Assembly: GCF_014195445.1 (NCBI RefSeq)
Contig: NZ_JACIBT010000002.1
Span: 124,001 to 188,000, forward strand
Direction: 5' to 3'
Source: Garicola koreensis
GTDB taxonomy: Bacteria > Actinomycetota > Actinomycetes > Actinomycetales > Micrococcaceae
Length of the DNA stretch: 64,000 nucleotides
Positions 26,265 to 35,389 of the stretch are shown piece after piece (within the stretch, counting starts at the first letter, position 1; each line of letters opens with the position of its first letter). The position numbers were made by a program, and so were the translations under genes. Under the pieces are notes generated by a model. That model did not search any database, had not been told where the DNA came from, and saw nothing but the letters and a program-made list of their open reading frames with translations.

Positions 26265-26359
26265 TCACTGCGTGTTAGAGTCGGTTGGTCAGTCCGAACC
26301 ACCAGAGGGGCTATCGCAATTTGCGGTCTGCTCCGCGATGAGGTCAAAGCAGAAACTCG

Positions 26360-27961
26360 ATGATTTTTCTTGATTGCACTCTGCGGGACGGTGGGTATTA
26401 CAACGCCTGGGACTTCCCTGAGGCGCTGGTACTCGACTACCTGGACGCCATGAAGCACAGCGGCGTGGACGCAGTGGAACTCGGCCTCAGGTCTTTGAAG
26501 ACGACAGGCTTCGCGGGAGCCTCCGCTTACACTACTGATGACTACCTGCGTGGCTTGCCCTTGCCCACCGGACTAATGGTAGGTGTGATGGTTAATGCTG
26601 CCGAATTGGTCGGCGACACACCACGCGAAGAGGTACTGGAGAGGCTGTTCCCGGCGTCAGCGGAGGATTCCCCAGTAGACTTGGTGCGCATCGCCAGCCA
26701 CGTGCACGAGTTTGAGCAGGCTTTACCCGCGGTGAACTGGCTCAAAACCAAGGGATACAAGGTTGGGTTCAACCTCATGCAGGTCGCCGACCGCAGCGAA
26801 CGCGAAGTCAAGGAGCTGGCCCGCAAAGCCACTCAATGCCCCATGGACGCACTGTATTTTGCGGACAGTTTCGGAAGTATGTCCCCGGACCAGGCCGCTC
26901 AGATCATCCAATGGATGCGCAGCGAATGGGACGGCCCCCTAGGCATCCACACCCACGAGAACATGGGGCTCGCACTGTCCAACGTGCTACGCGCGATAGA
27001 TGAAGGTGTGACGTGGGTGGATGCCACGGTGACAGGTATGGGTCGCGGGCCAGGCAACGCGAAGACCGAAGAAGTTGCAATCGAGATGGCCGCGCTGCGT
27101 GGCCAGCAGCCCAACTTGGTGCCTCTGATGTCGTTGATTCGTAAGCACTTCAAACCGATGCAAAAGCGTCACGGATGGGGCAAGAACCCCTATTACTACT
27201 TGGCGGGCAAGTACGGAATCCATCCCACGTATATCCAGACCATGCTCTCCGACTCACGCTACGACGAGGAAGACGTGCTCTCGGTCATCAACCACCTGCG
27301 CAGCGAAGGTGGTAAGAAGTACAACGCCACCACGCTTGAGAATGCCCGGCACTTTTACGGCAAGGCGCCCCGCGGGTCTTGGAGACCGACAGAACGGTTC
27401 AGCGGCAGGGAGGTTCTGGTGCTAGGTGCAGGGCCCGCTGTCCATGACCATCAACATGCCATTGAAAGTTTCATCCGACGGCGGCAACCCCTCGTGGTGG
27501 CGCTGAACACCCAATCCAGCGTGTCAGCTGACCTCATCGACCTGCGTGTCGCCTCTCACCCGGTACGTCTGTTGGCGGACAGCGCCAAACATGCAGAGCT
27601 GCCTCAGCCCCTGGTGGCGCCGGTATCCATGCTTCCTGACGAAGTACGGGAAACTTTGGACGGCCAAGAGGTCCTAGATTTCGGGCTCTCCGTCGACACG
27701 GCGGAGCACGTGAGCTTTGGCGAAACGCACTGCGTGATGCCCAGTGCGCTGGTCATCGGCTACGCACTGGCCCTGGCCACGTCGGGAAGCGCCGAGCGGA
27801 TCTTATTAGCTGGGTTCGACGGCTACGGCGCCGGAGACCCCCGCGACCAAGAGATGCAAAGCCTTATCGAGGCCTACCAAGCTCACGCCGACTCTCTACC
27901 TTTAACCGCCATCACGCCCACCCACTACGGCGTCCACACCGAGTCTGTGTACGCTCTGTAA
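26360..27961 (+). CDS. HMGL-type aldolase fused to C-terminal Rossmann-like domain
   Basis: Residues 1-300 are a TIM-barrel of the HMG-CoA-lyase/4-hydroxy-2-oxovalerate-aldolase family: metal-binding DCTLRDGGYYN at 5-15, FADSFGSMSPDQA, HTHENMGLALSN near 197 and ATVTGMGRGPGNAKTEEV. Such enzymes make or cleave 2-keto-4-hydroxy acids with pyruvate. Residues about 350-533 form a second domain (VLVLGAGPAVHDH, LVVALNTQSSVSADLIDLR, ILLAGFDGYGAGDPRDQEM) that resembles the N-terminal domain of the NeuB fusion at 3.6 kb. With kdsB and a HAD phosphatase directly downstream, it probably makes a 3-deoxy-ulosonic acid precursor; this is inference. The ATG at 26360 lacks a strong ribosome-binding site. Confidence 0.85.
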   Translation: MIFLDCTLRDGGYYNAWDFPEALVLDYLDAMKHSGVDAVELGLRSLKTTGFAGASAYTTDDYLRGLPLPTGLMVGVMVNAAELVGDTPREEVLERLFPASAEDSPVDLVRIASHVHEFEQALPAVNWLKTKGYKVGFNLMQVADRSEREVKELARKATQCPMDALYFADSFGSMSPDQAAQIIQWMRSEWDGPLGIHTHENMGLALSNVLRAIDEGVTWVDATVTGMGRGPGNAKTEEVAIEMAALRGQQPNLVPLMSLIRKHFKPMQKRHGWGKNPYYYLAGKYGIHPTYIQTMLSDSRYDEEDVLSVINHLRSEGGKKYNATTLENARHFYGKAPRGSWRPTERFSGREVLVLGAGPAVHDHQHAIESFIRRRQPLVVALNTQSSVSADLIDLRVASHPVRLLADSAKHAELPQPLVAPVSMLPDEVRETLDGQEVLDFGLSVDTAEHVSFGETHCVMPSALVIGYALALATSGSAERILLAGFDGYGAGDPRDQEMQSLIEAYQAHADSLPLTAITPTHYGVHTESVYAL

Positions 27962-27994
27962 CCGTCTGGAGTATGTCTGGTAAGTGAGGTTTTC

Positions 27995-28735
27995 TTGCGC
28001 AGTGTTGTTGTGATTCCGGCCCGGTACGCCTCCAGCAGGTATCCCGGTAAACCGCTGGTGCCATTACTGGGTAAACCTATGGTGTTATGGGTCGCAGAGC
28101 TCTCCGCGGAAGCGGTCGGGGCAGAGAACGTGTATGTCGCCACCGAAGACCAGCGCATCGCCGAGACCGTCGAGGACGCCGGGTGCAATGCCGTACTCAC
28201 CAGTGATGACAACCTGACCGGCACTGATCGGCTGGCAGAGGCCGCGCAAAGCGTGGAGGCCGATATCTACATCAATGTACAAGGCGATGAGCCGCTGGTT
28301 TTCCCGCCGGATATTCTGAAAGTGCGTGATGAAAAAACCCGGCATCCTGAACAGGTCGTCAACGGCTTCAGCTGGATCTCGGAGAACGAAGACCCACACA
28401 GCGTAAACATACCCAAGGTCATATCCACCGAAGACAACACAATGATCTACATGTCCCGGGCGCTTCTGCCAGGGCACAAGGATGCCAAGAACGCACCTGC
28501 ACGGTATAAGAAGCAAGTCTGTATTTATGCCTTCAGCCGAGAGGAACTGACTGCGTTTAGGGAATTCGGTCGCAAGAGCGAACTCGAACGCAGCGAGGAC
28601 ATCGAAATCTTACGATTCCTGGAACTCGGTAAGTCGATCCGGCTGGTGGAAACGCGACCTGGCAGCCTGGCGGTGGACGTACCCGAAGATGCCCCCAAAG
28701 CAGAAGCAGCGCTGAAGGCCGCTGGCAAAGCCTGA
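27995..28735 (+). CDS. KdsB-like CMP-ulosonate cytidylyltransferase
   Basis: A 246-residue homologue of 3-deoxy-manno-octulosonate cytidylyltransferase, which activates a keto-deoxy acid sugar as CMP-sugar. Visible signatures are VVIPARYASSRYPGKPL (CTP-binding loop), VYVATEDQRI, TSDDNLTGTDRLAEAA, the metal-binding YINVQGDEPLV, and SRALLPG with YKKQVCIYAFSREEL. TTG at 27995 is well supported by AAGTGAGG upstream. It is 33 bp after the aldolase and 2 bp before the HAD gene. KdsB is typical of Gram-negative LPS, so a homologue here implies a Kdo- or Kdn-like sugar in a Gram-positive surface polymer. The exact sugar cannot be deduced. Confidence 0.9.
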   Translation: MRSVVVIPARYASSRYPGKPLVPLLGKPMVLWVAELSAEAVGAENVYVATEDQRIAETVEDAGCNAVLTSDDNLTGTDRLAEAAQSVEADIYINVQGDEPLVFPPDILKVRDEKTRHPEQVVNGFSWISENEDPHSVNIPKVISTEDNTMIYMSRALLPGHKDAKNAPARYKKQVCIYAFSREELTAFREFGRKSELERSEDIEILRFLELGKSIRLVETRPGSLAVDVPEDAPKAEAALKAAGKA

Positions 28736-28737
28736 AT

Positions 28738-29406
28738 ATGCAACGAACCATGCAGGACTACGCGACGCTGGTCTTCGACTGCGACGGCGTCGTGCTCAAT
28801 TCCAACCGGATCAAGACAGAAGCCTTCTATGAGACCGCACTTCCCTACGGGGAGGACGCCGCGCAGCGTCTGGTGGACTTCCACGTCAACAACGGCGGTA
28901 TCTCACGGTATAAGAAGTTTGCGCTGTTTCTCGAGGACATGACAGACCGCCGAGAGGGGCCCAGCCTCAAGCAGCTGCTTCAAAACTATGCAGCACTGGT
29001 GCACGAAGGTCTCATGACCTGCGAGATCACCCCGGGTCTCGATGCGCTCCGCAACGCTACAGTGAATGCGCGCTGGCTGATCGTCTCCGGGGGAGACCAG
29101 GAGGAACTGAGGGAGGTCTTCGCCGCCCGGGGGATCGATAAGCACTTCGATGGCGGAATACTCGGCAGTCCCGATACCAAGGACGAAATCCTGGCCCGCG
29201 AGGCAAGCGCCGAAAATCTCCCCACGCCCGCGCTGTTCTTGGGGGACAGCACTTACGACCACAGAGCCGCGACCACAGCGGGTCTGGACTTCATCTTCGT
29301 CTCCGGATGGACCGAAATCTCTGGGTGGGAAGACTGGACCCGGGAGAAGGGCATCGTCAGCATCCACAGCATCCAAGACGCGATGCGGGGTGACAGTGAG
29401 CACTGA
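28738..29406 (+). CDS. HAD-superfamily phosphatase
   Basis: A 222-residue haloacid-dehalogenase-type hydrolase. Motif I is VFDCDGVVLNSN (nucleophile and acid/base Asp), motif II WLIVSGGDQEEL (Ser), motif III lysine in SPDTKDEIL and motif IV FLGDSTYDHRAA. A helical cap follows motif I. Immediately downstream of the KdsB homologue (2-bp gap), it is the natural candidate to remove phosphate from an ulosonic-acid phosphate, the job of KdsC or Kdn-9-phosphate phosphatase, though it belongs to a different HAD branch. Its end overlaps the start region of the next glycosyltransferase. Confidence 0.85.
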   Translation: MQRTMQDYATLVFDCDGVVLNSNRIKTEAFYETALPYGEDAAQRLVDFHVNNGGISRYKKFALFLEDMTDRREGPSLKQLLQNYAALVHEGLMTCEITPGLDALRNATVNARWLIVSGGDQEELREVFAARGIDKHFDGGILGSPDTKDEILAREASAENLPTPALFLGDSTYDHRAATTAGLDFIFVSGWTEISGWEDWTREKGIVSIHSIQDAMRGDSEH

Positions 29407-31891
29407 CATGGCCGACTGGCAAGCGATCTTCCGCACGCGCCTGCTGCAACTCTACAGCAAGGATGCCGGGCTCGTCGGAGCCGAAGTTGAACGCACAGCC
29501 TTACGCAGCGAATCGGTGCACATGCGAGAGCTGCTTGCCTACGAGGCCAGCCACGGGACCCTGACATTCGACGAGCTTCACACCAAGATTCTGCAGGGCA
29601 CGCTCTCCGTCTACTCTATCGACCCAACGGCGTTGGCACGGCTGGCAGAGGCGGTGGCACTCCAAGACGTCCGGACGGGCGACACGCTTTTTGCAACCCG
29701 AGCGCTTGAACTTGTGCTGGATAACGCGACTGGCAGTGGACGGCGATTCGGTAAGCTGTTGGCCGAGTTGTACTTTGAGCAGCGGCTCTTCACAGAGCTG
29801 GACGACCTGCTCGTCCAACGGCCCGATACAGGAAGCCACTTCTATTCCTACATTGCGGCAGACGCGCGCAACCCATTCATTCGGAATGATCTCGATGGCC
29901 GAGCCCACGCGACATGGCTGGACCGGTTCAATAGGCAGTTTGTGCTTAACGACCTCACTCCGATCAGGCTGCGCAGAGGCGATGATGTGCCGTTCAACCG
30001 CCTGACTACAGCGCCAACCATTGGTCCGCAGCCCCAGGGGCCACTTGTCACGGTGATCATGACCAGCTTCAAGCCCGAGAGAACGGACTTGATCCAGTCG
30101 GCCCGTTCCATCCTGGAACAGAGCTGGCGCAACCTGGAGCTGTTGGTCGTCGACGACGCGTCACCGGCTGAATACTCACCGGTGCTCGATGAGATTGAAG
30201 GCCTGGACGCACGCGCCCGGGTGATTCGACTTGATGTCAACGGCGGGACCTACGCCGCCCGAAATGTGGGCATCACGCACGCCGCCGGTGAGTTCATCAC
30301 CGGCCAGGACGCCGATGACTGGTCCCACCCGCAGCGCATCCAGACGCAGGTGACCCACTTGATGCGCAACCCGCACCAGCCCGGAAACCAGGTTTACACA
30401 GTCAATATGACCGAAGATCTGGTGCGCATCCGCCGTGGATACAGCCCCTTCATCCCCTCTGCGCCAACGCTGATGGCCCGTACCACTATCATGCGAGAGC
30501 TTGGTGGGTACATCCCGGCGCGTAAAGCCAGCGACAACGAGTTGCGTGACCGGATATCGGCCTACTCCGGCAGTACGGTCTACCAGATCTCCGAGCCGCT
30601 AATCTTCATGCGCATCCTCCCGAACTCTCTCTCGCGCTCAGATTTTCGGCCTGGATGGCAGCATCCTGCGCGGCGCGCCTTCTGGAGCAGCTACCGGAGT
30701 TGGCACTCCACTGCCACGCCGAGCGACCTGCGCCGGGCGGCCCATACCCAGGACCCCATATATATCCCCCCGCGGTTCACTTCGCCGCCGGAGAAAACTG
30801 AAGAACTCGACGTCGTCTTCACCGCAGATTGGTGCGACTACGGGCACACCCAGGCGATGGCTTTAGAAGAGATCCGGGAACTGATTCGGGCCGGCTACCG
30901 CGTAGGTGTCCTGCATCTAGAGAGCCCGATTCACATATCGCAATATGCACGCACCTACGCTCAACCGATCCAGAGAATGATATCCAGCGGCGAGGTCTCC
31001 CATCTTATCTGGGACGAGACCTTCTACACCGTGAAGCTCATGCTCGTTCGGACACCCGAGCTGCTCCAATTCATGCCCCACGGGAGGGTAGGTTTTACTG
31101 TTGAGCAGCTCGCGGTGGTCGCCGATAAGCCAGCATGGGTGGCCCACGACTTTCTAGTTCATTACATCCCGGCGGATTGCTCCCGCCACGCCGAGGAGTT
31201 CTTCGGGCGCAGGCCAGTGTGGGTGCCCGACTCCACCGCCGTTCGCAGGCAGCTCGGTGACCTCGTCGACGCTGCCGAGCTTGCTGGCTGCGACTATGTC
31301 ACCGCCTTCGACCCAAGCGCGTGGTCAACCAGACGTCGGGGGCCACGAAACACCAAGCCAGTCATGGGGCGGTGGGCCGGGGAAACCGCCGCCCTCTGGC
31401 CGGACGCTCGAGGAGCCATCGAGCAGATTTGGCCGACCGACGGGCGCGCCGACGTTCGCTTTTACGGAGACCAGGACATGCTGCTGCGAGTAATAGGGCA
31501 GAAGCGGCTCCCGTCGGCATGGCTGAGCTTCAAACAGAATGAGATCAGCCGCCGTACGTACTACCGGTCCCTGGACTTCTTTGTCCATTATCCGCAGCAG
31601 CGCGCGGCCGCCGTCGTCGAACATTCCGTCCTTGAAGCCCTAGCTGCTGGATGTATAGCTGTGCTGCCCACTTGGATGCGCCCTATCTATGGAGAAGCCG
31701 CACTCTATGCGGCCCCAGAAGAGGTCTGGAACACCATTGAGCAGTACACTCAGGATGCCGATAAGTATCTCAAACAATCGCGGCGCGGCGTGGAGTTCGC
31801 CAGCACCTGGCACTCTGACGGATATCGTGAACTCATGGACTCGCTCATGGCCACCGGCCGCCCGACCACACAGGAGAGAACACCACGGTGA
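29396..31891 (+). CDS. Multidomain glycosyltransferase, GT2 plus C-terminal GT-B-like domain
   Basis: An 831-residue protein if it starts at GTG 29396, which has GGGG 7 bases upstream and overlaps the HAD gene; ATG 29408 is the alternative. After a helical N-terminus, a family 2 GT-A domain starts near 217 (VTVIMTSFKPERTDLIQSAR, LLVVDDASPAEYSP, TGQDADDWSHP). From about 471 the second domain follows (VVFTADWCDYGHTQAMALEE) and ends with SLDFFVHYPQQRAAAVVEHS and VLEALAAGCIAVLP, a GT-B donor-site pattern. The architecture matches the gene at 10.2-13.7 kb. It probably transfers the ulosonic or another sugar made upstream. It is GTGA-coupled to the next gene. Confidence 0.85.
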   Translation: MSTDMADWQAIFRTRLLQLYSKDAGLVGAEVERTALRSESVHMRELLAYEASHGTLTFDELHTKILQGTLSVYSIDPTALARLAEAVALQDVRTGDTLFATRALELVLDNATGSGRRFGKLLAELYFEQRLFTELDDLLVQRPDTGSHFYSYIAADARNPFIRNDLDGRAHATWLDRFNRQFVLNDLTPIRLRRGDDVPFNRLTTAPTIGPQPQGPLVTVIMTSFKPERTDLIQSARSILEQSWRNLELLVVDDASPAEYSPVLDEIEGLDARARVIRLDVNGGTYAARNVGITHAAGEFITGQDADDWSHPQRIQTQVTHLMRNPHQPGNQVYTVNMTEDLVRIRRGYSPFIPSAPTLMARTTIMRELGGYIPARKASDNELRDRISAYSGSTVYQISEPLIFMRILPNSLSRSDFRPGWQHPARRAFWSSYRSWHSTATPSDLRRAAHTQDPIYIPPRFTSPPEKTEELDVVFTADWCDYGHTQAMALEEIRELIRAGYRVGVLHLESPIHISQYARTYAQPIQRMISSGEVSHLIWDETFYTVKLMLVRTPELLQFMPHGRVGFTVEQLAVVADKPAWVAHDFLVHYIPADCSRHAEEFFGRRPVWVPDSTAVRRQLGDLVDAAELAGCDYVTAFDPSAWSTRRRGPRNTKPVMGRWAGETAALWPDARGAIEQIWPTDGRADVRFYGDQDMLLRVIGQKRLPSAWLSFKQNEISRRTYYRSLDFFVHYPQQRAAAVVEHSVLEALAAGCIAVLPTWMRPIYGEAALYAAPEEVWNTIEQYTQDADKYLKQSRRGVEFASTWHSDGYRELMDSLMATGRPTTQERTPR

Positions 31892-32307
31892 AAGGCTTCT
31901 CCGGCCCGCAAATTGGGCTACTTTGCATACTGGGTTTGTCTCTTCTTGTCACCTTGATCGCGATCCTTCTAGAGGCATGGATGGTGGCCGGGGTGGGTGC
32001 AGTCGTCAGCTTTGGAGTCTTCAGCGTTCTGGTGGTGTTCACTCTGATCGCACTCAAGGAGTCCGTACAGCGAACTAGGGAACTGGTGCGTGCAACTAAT
32101 CCACGAATTAGGGAGACCGCAGCCGGAGTTCGTCGCCTGGATAACCGGACGGCCGACCGTTTCAAGACACTCGACTTCACAGAGGCGCGGATCGAATCCG
32201 CAGAGCGGCGACTGTTAGCGACTTTAGAAACTCACCGATTCCAGCTTGAGGATGAAGTGGCGGAACTGAAGCAGAAACTGCAAGACCCCAACAGCTCGCA
32301 GAGCTGA
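31888..32307 (+). CDS. Small membrane-anchored coiled-coil protein
   Basis: A 139-residue protein with two closely spaced hydrophobic segments (IGLLCILGLSLLVTLIAILL at about 9-28 and VGAVVSFGVFSVLVVFTLIA at about 36-55), followed by a charged coiled-coil tail (AERRLLATLETHRFQLEDEV). The tail is probably cytoplasmic. GTG at 31888 overlaps the upstream TGA (GTGA), so it is translated with the glycosyltransferase and may anchor it to the membrane. No family is recognised. Confidence 0.7.
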   Translation: MKGFSGPQIGLLCILGLSLLVTLIAILLEAWMVAGVGAVVSFGVFSVLVVFTLIALKESVQRTRELVRATNPRIRETAAGVRRLDNRTADRFKTLDFTEARIESAERRLLATLETHRFQLEDEVAELKQKLQDPNSSQS

Positions 32308-32335
32308 ATCTTGCCGACGCACACAGAACCGGATC

Positions 32336-33508
32336 ATGCTGATGACATTCGACAAGCCCAATAACGAGTCCCCTTTCCTTAGCTTCAATGCAACCGCGTT
32401 GCGTCAGCGCGGCGCCAAACAGCGCAAAAGGTTTTCCAACAAAGCCCGGGTCCGTCGGCTACTCGAAGACAAACGCCTCGGCGGTGCACGCCTCGGTCTT
32501 CCCGCTCAGCACGCCCTCCTTTCATCGCCGGATCAGATCACCGCTGAGGTGCTGGGGGACCGGGTAGCTCTGAAGTTCGCGTACGGCTGGTCCGCGAAAG
32601 GCGTCATGCTTCTGGAGCGAACGGGCGGGGACCGGTACTTCGACCACATGGCGCTGCGGGAATGGACCCTGGATGCGATCCGCGAAAGACAACGGGCAGT
32701 AGCGGCACGCTTTAGACGGAAGAAGCCTGCTTGGATTGTTGAGGAGTTCCTTTGCGGGCTGCAACCCGGGGCCGCGCCCTTCGACTACAAGTTCTACATG
32801 TTCCAGGGCCAGATCGCCATGGTGGCCCAGATCGACAGAAACTCTTCACCTCCTCGAATGGTGAAGCTAGGCAGCGACCTGAAGCCACTGATCGAAGGAC
32901 GGGACTACAAATTTAAGGCCAAGGACTTACAGTCGGCCGTGCCCGTAGTGCCGCGCTCCGCCGTGATGCTGTCGCGATGGGCTATTGAACTTTCGCAGAT
33001 GACCGACTCGCCATTCGTGCGAGTAGACCTCTATGACACGGTCGATGGGCCGGCTTTCGGGGAATTCACCTTCTCCTCTGGGGCAGAAATCAGGCGAACA
33101 GTCACCTACAGCCAACAGCTTCTCGACACTTTCGACCGGTTGTTTCTCGATGCGCAGAAGACGCTGGACGGGGCTCCCGTGCAGCACCCCCACACTTGGA
33201 GCACCGCACTTCAATCCACCGACCCAGAGACTCTGGCTGCTCAGCCACAGATAGGTGCGGCGGAGTACGAGCGCTTCGCCTACTACCTCTACAACCGAGG
33301 AAGCCTAGGCGGCTACCGACTGGCGCAGGCCCAAAGGAACCTAGAGGACGACGGCGCTGACAACTCAATTAATCACTATGTGTCTGAGGCGCATAAAGCA
33401 GCGGCCCGGCGAGTAAAAGCACGCCCCAAACCTGCCCAGCCGTTGCTGGGTAAAGTCGCACGGAAGGTCTGCAGAAGGGTGTTTCCGCCATCGGAGTCCT
33501 CGCAGTAG
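32336..33508 (+). CDS. TupA-like ATP-grasp amidoligase
   Basis: A 390-residue ATP-grasp protein, second intact TupA-like member of the locus. Motifs are VALKFAYGWSAKGVMLL (nucleotide loop), WIVEEFLCG, the hallmark FDYKFYMFQGQIAMVAQIDR, and FVRVDLYDTVDGPAFGEFTF (metal site). A C-terminal extension (ERFAYYLYNRGSLGGYRLAQ and a basic tail) is not part of the core and is shared with the broken copy at 34.7 kb. It follows the membrane coiled-coil gene by 28 bp and probably belongs to that operon. Likely role: amide linkage of an amino acid or amino sugar to an acidic residue of the polymer. Confidence 0.85.
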   Translation: MLMTFDKPNNESPFLSFNATALRQRGAKQRKRFSNKARVRRLLEDKRLGGARLGLPAQHALLSSPDQITAEVLGDRVALKFAYGWSAKGVMLLERTGGDRYFDHMALREWTLDAIRERQRAVAARFRRKKPAWIVEEFLCGLQPGAAPFDYKFYMFQGQIAMVAQIDRNSSPPRMVKLGSDLKPLIEGRDYKFKAKDLQSAVPVVPRSAVMLSRWAIELSQMTDSPFVRVDLYDTVDGPAFGEFTFSSGAEIRRTVTYSQQLLDTFDRLFLDAQKTLDGAPVQHPHTWSTALQSTDPETLAAQPQIGAAEYERFAYYLYNRGSLGGYRLAQAQRNLEDDGADNSINHYVSEAHKAAARRVKARPKPAQPLLGKVARKVCRRVFPPSESSQ

Positions 33509-33542
33509 TTAGCTTTGACCGGCGTTACCGTCGCTACAACGG

Positions 33543-34655
33543 TCACTCGCGGGACTGAGCCTCAGATATTCGCTGGATTATCGCAAGGTTCGGATACTGC
33601 GCCTTGCCAAAAGCCGGGTACCGGAATTCTGTTAAGTCAGCTCCGGGCTCTAAATGTGCCACGATCGCACGGTGCCCTTCACTTAACGACGGAAGTAACA
33701 TGTCCACCGCAGATGCTCTCAAGCCAGGAAAGGCCCATGTCGCGTTGATTCCCAGAGCGGCCAGTTCAGGACTGATGCGTTCGGTCACGTCAACACTCCA
33801 GCCGACTCCGCGTTGTCCGATGCGGTCGTGACTCAGCACCAGCAGATCTCCGTCTCTCAACACAGTACCGGGATCAACGGAGAGGCTCTCCAGCAGGTTG
33901 TGGGCGTTTGTATTCGTCATCCGCTCTAGAAACGCGCATGAGTTGCGGCGGTGCAACTCCTTCTCAGCCAGCGCGTGCGCAGTTTGATCGCCGTCGCCCA
34001 TGACATACAGCGGAATCCTGGCTACTGCGGCTACCACCTCCTCGCCGACGACGAATAACCGTAGCGGGACCCAGGGGAGGAAAGCTTCCACATCTACCTG
34101 TTGCCGGGGTGCGGCAAGTTCCGAGCATGCGGCACCGGCGCGCTCCCACGCCTCGGCCAACTGCTGGGCTGTGGTGAGGTTCGCAGCCGAACCGCCGCGC
34201 GCTCGTGTTGAGGACGGCTTGATGCTCACCGGTTGGCCCAGCCGGTCCATGAAGGCTGCGGCTGCTTTGCCCTGTGAAATGTGAAAGGTTCGAGCGGGCA
34301 GGTGCGGGACGTCCGAGAGTGCCAGATACTGTCTGGTCAATTCGCGGGAGGCGCTAGCGCGCAAAGCTTGGTGGCTGACCAGAGTGGTGACCTGTTCATC
34401 GATCCCGCCCAGCCGAACGCCCGACCGGGAGAGTGTGTAGGCCCGCGACTTCTTCCCGCCGATCCTCTGGATGTGGAGCCTGCGGCCCCTAGCAGTAGTC
34501 GCCAGCAATCTGGTGTGGCCCTTGACGGAGCCCCAGTCATTTATCTCGTGGCGCTTTGGCTCCAGTTCCTGCAAAATGAACGTCTCCAACGGAGTACGGT
34601 CAAGCGTCCCCTCCGGGCCAACGCCGCCGGCGGCTTTCTCAAACGACTGGGTCAT
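33543..34655 (-). CDS. ATP-grasp ligase, cyanophycin-synthetase/GshAB-like
   Basis: A 370-residue protein on the opposite strand, placed between a TupA-like gene and its broken copy. The ATP-grasp pattern is visible: LGQPVSIKPSSTRARGGSA (nucleotide loop, more divergent than usual), VDVEAFLPWVPLRLFVVGEE, IPLYVMGDGDQTAHALAEKE, a partner of the VVGDGKSTINQLI block in the 18.7-kb gene, and a late FPGLRASAVDMLLPSL. The glycine-rich loop and C-terminal acidic site are less canonical, so the activity may have shifted. Its GC is high, unlike its 18.7-kb relative. Its insertion seems to have split or displaced the neighbouring TupA duplication. Confidence 0.7.
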   Translation of the reverse strand: MTQSFEKAAGGVGPEGTLDRTPLETFILQELEPKRHEINDWGSVKGHTRLLATTARGRRLHIQRIGGKKSRAYTLSRSGVRLGGIDEQVTTLVSHQALRASASRELTRQYLALSDVPHLPARTFHISQGKAAAAFMDRLGQPVSIKPSSTRARGGSAANLTTAQQLAEAWERAGAACSELAAPRQQVDVEAFLPWVPLRLFVVGEEVVAAVARIPLYVMGDGDQTAHALAEKELHRRNSCAFLERMTNTNAHNLLESLSVDPGTVLRDGDLLVLSHDRIGQRGVGWSVDVTERISPELAALGINATWAFPGLRASAVDMLLPSLSEGHRAIVAHLEPGADLTEFRYPAFGKAQYPNLAIIQRISEAQSRE

Positions 34656-34702
34656 GCCACTAACACTACTGGGACTGTGTCGTTCAGGCGGTCTCGAAGT
34701 GC

Positions 34703-35296
34703 TTGCGGGTTCACACGTCGCTTGATGTCCCGGTGGTGCCGAGGGCTGCGGTCATGCTCTCGCGGTGGGCTATTGAGCTGTCGCAGATGACCGATGCGCC
34801 GTTCGTGCGAGTCGACCTCTATGACACCGACGAGGGGCCTGCTTTCGGCGAGTTCACGTTCTCATCCGGGGCAGAGTACAAACGCACCATCACCTACAGC
34901 GAAGAAACCCTCGACTATTTCGACCGGCTGTTCGCAGACGCGCAGAAGACGCTCAGCGGCGAGGCGGTCGAGCGGCCGCACACCTGGAGCACGTTGCTGC
35001 AGGCAACCGACCCCGACATTCTGGCGTCACACCCACAGATCAGTCTGGCCGAGTACGAGCGCTACGCCTACTACCTCTACAATCAGGGCAGCCTCGGTGG
35101 GTTCCGGCTGGCCGAAGCGCAGCAGCGACTGGCGCAGAGCGGCGTTGACCCCGAGATCAACCGATACCTGGTGGACGCTCACACCGCGGCACGACGACGG
35201 GTGCTGGCGCAGAACCAGCCCGCCCAGCCCCGCTCTCACCCCCAGCTCACGCTGCCTCAGGCCGTGCGAAAGGTGTACCGGCGGCTCACTCGGTAG
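34703..35296 (+). pseudogene. TupA-like ATP-grasp, truncated duplicate lacking the N-terminal half
   Basis: From VPVVPRAAVMLSRWAIELSQ (34727) to the end this frame matches residues about 200-380 of the gene at 32.3 kb almost segment for segment (FVRVDLYDTDEGPAFGEFTF, ERYAYYLYNQGSLGGFRLAE). The ATP-binding N-terminal half is missing; the first eight residues are unrelated. It is therefore the back half of a duplicated gene, cut where the minus-strand ATP-grasp gene ends. A GTG at 34703 could give a 197-residue product retaining only the metal-binding lobe. It is probably not an active ligase. Confidence 0.8.
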
Positions 35297-35389
35297 TGAA
35301 GCTGGACGGCAGCAACTCGCGTGTTCGCTGCTGCGGCACCCTGAGATGTGGCACCCAATGGCTGCTGCGGCGTCGTCGTGGGTTTGTGG

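Noticed and set aside
34703-35296. An intact TupA-like ligase
   Set aside because: The ATP-binding half is missing, so it is listed as a truncated duplicate.
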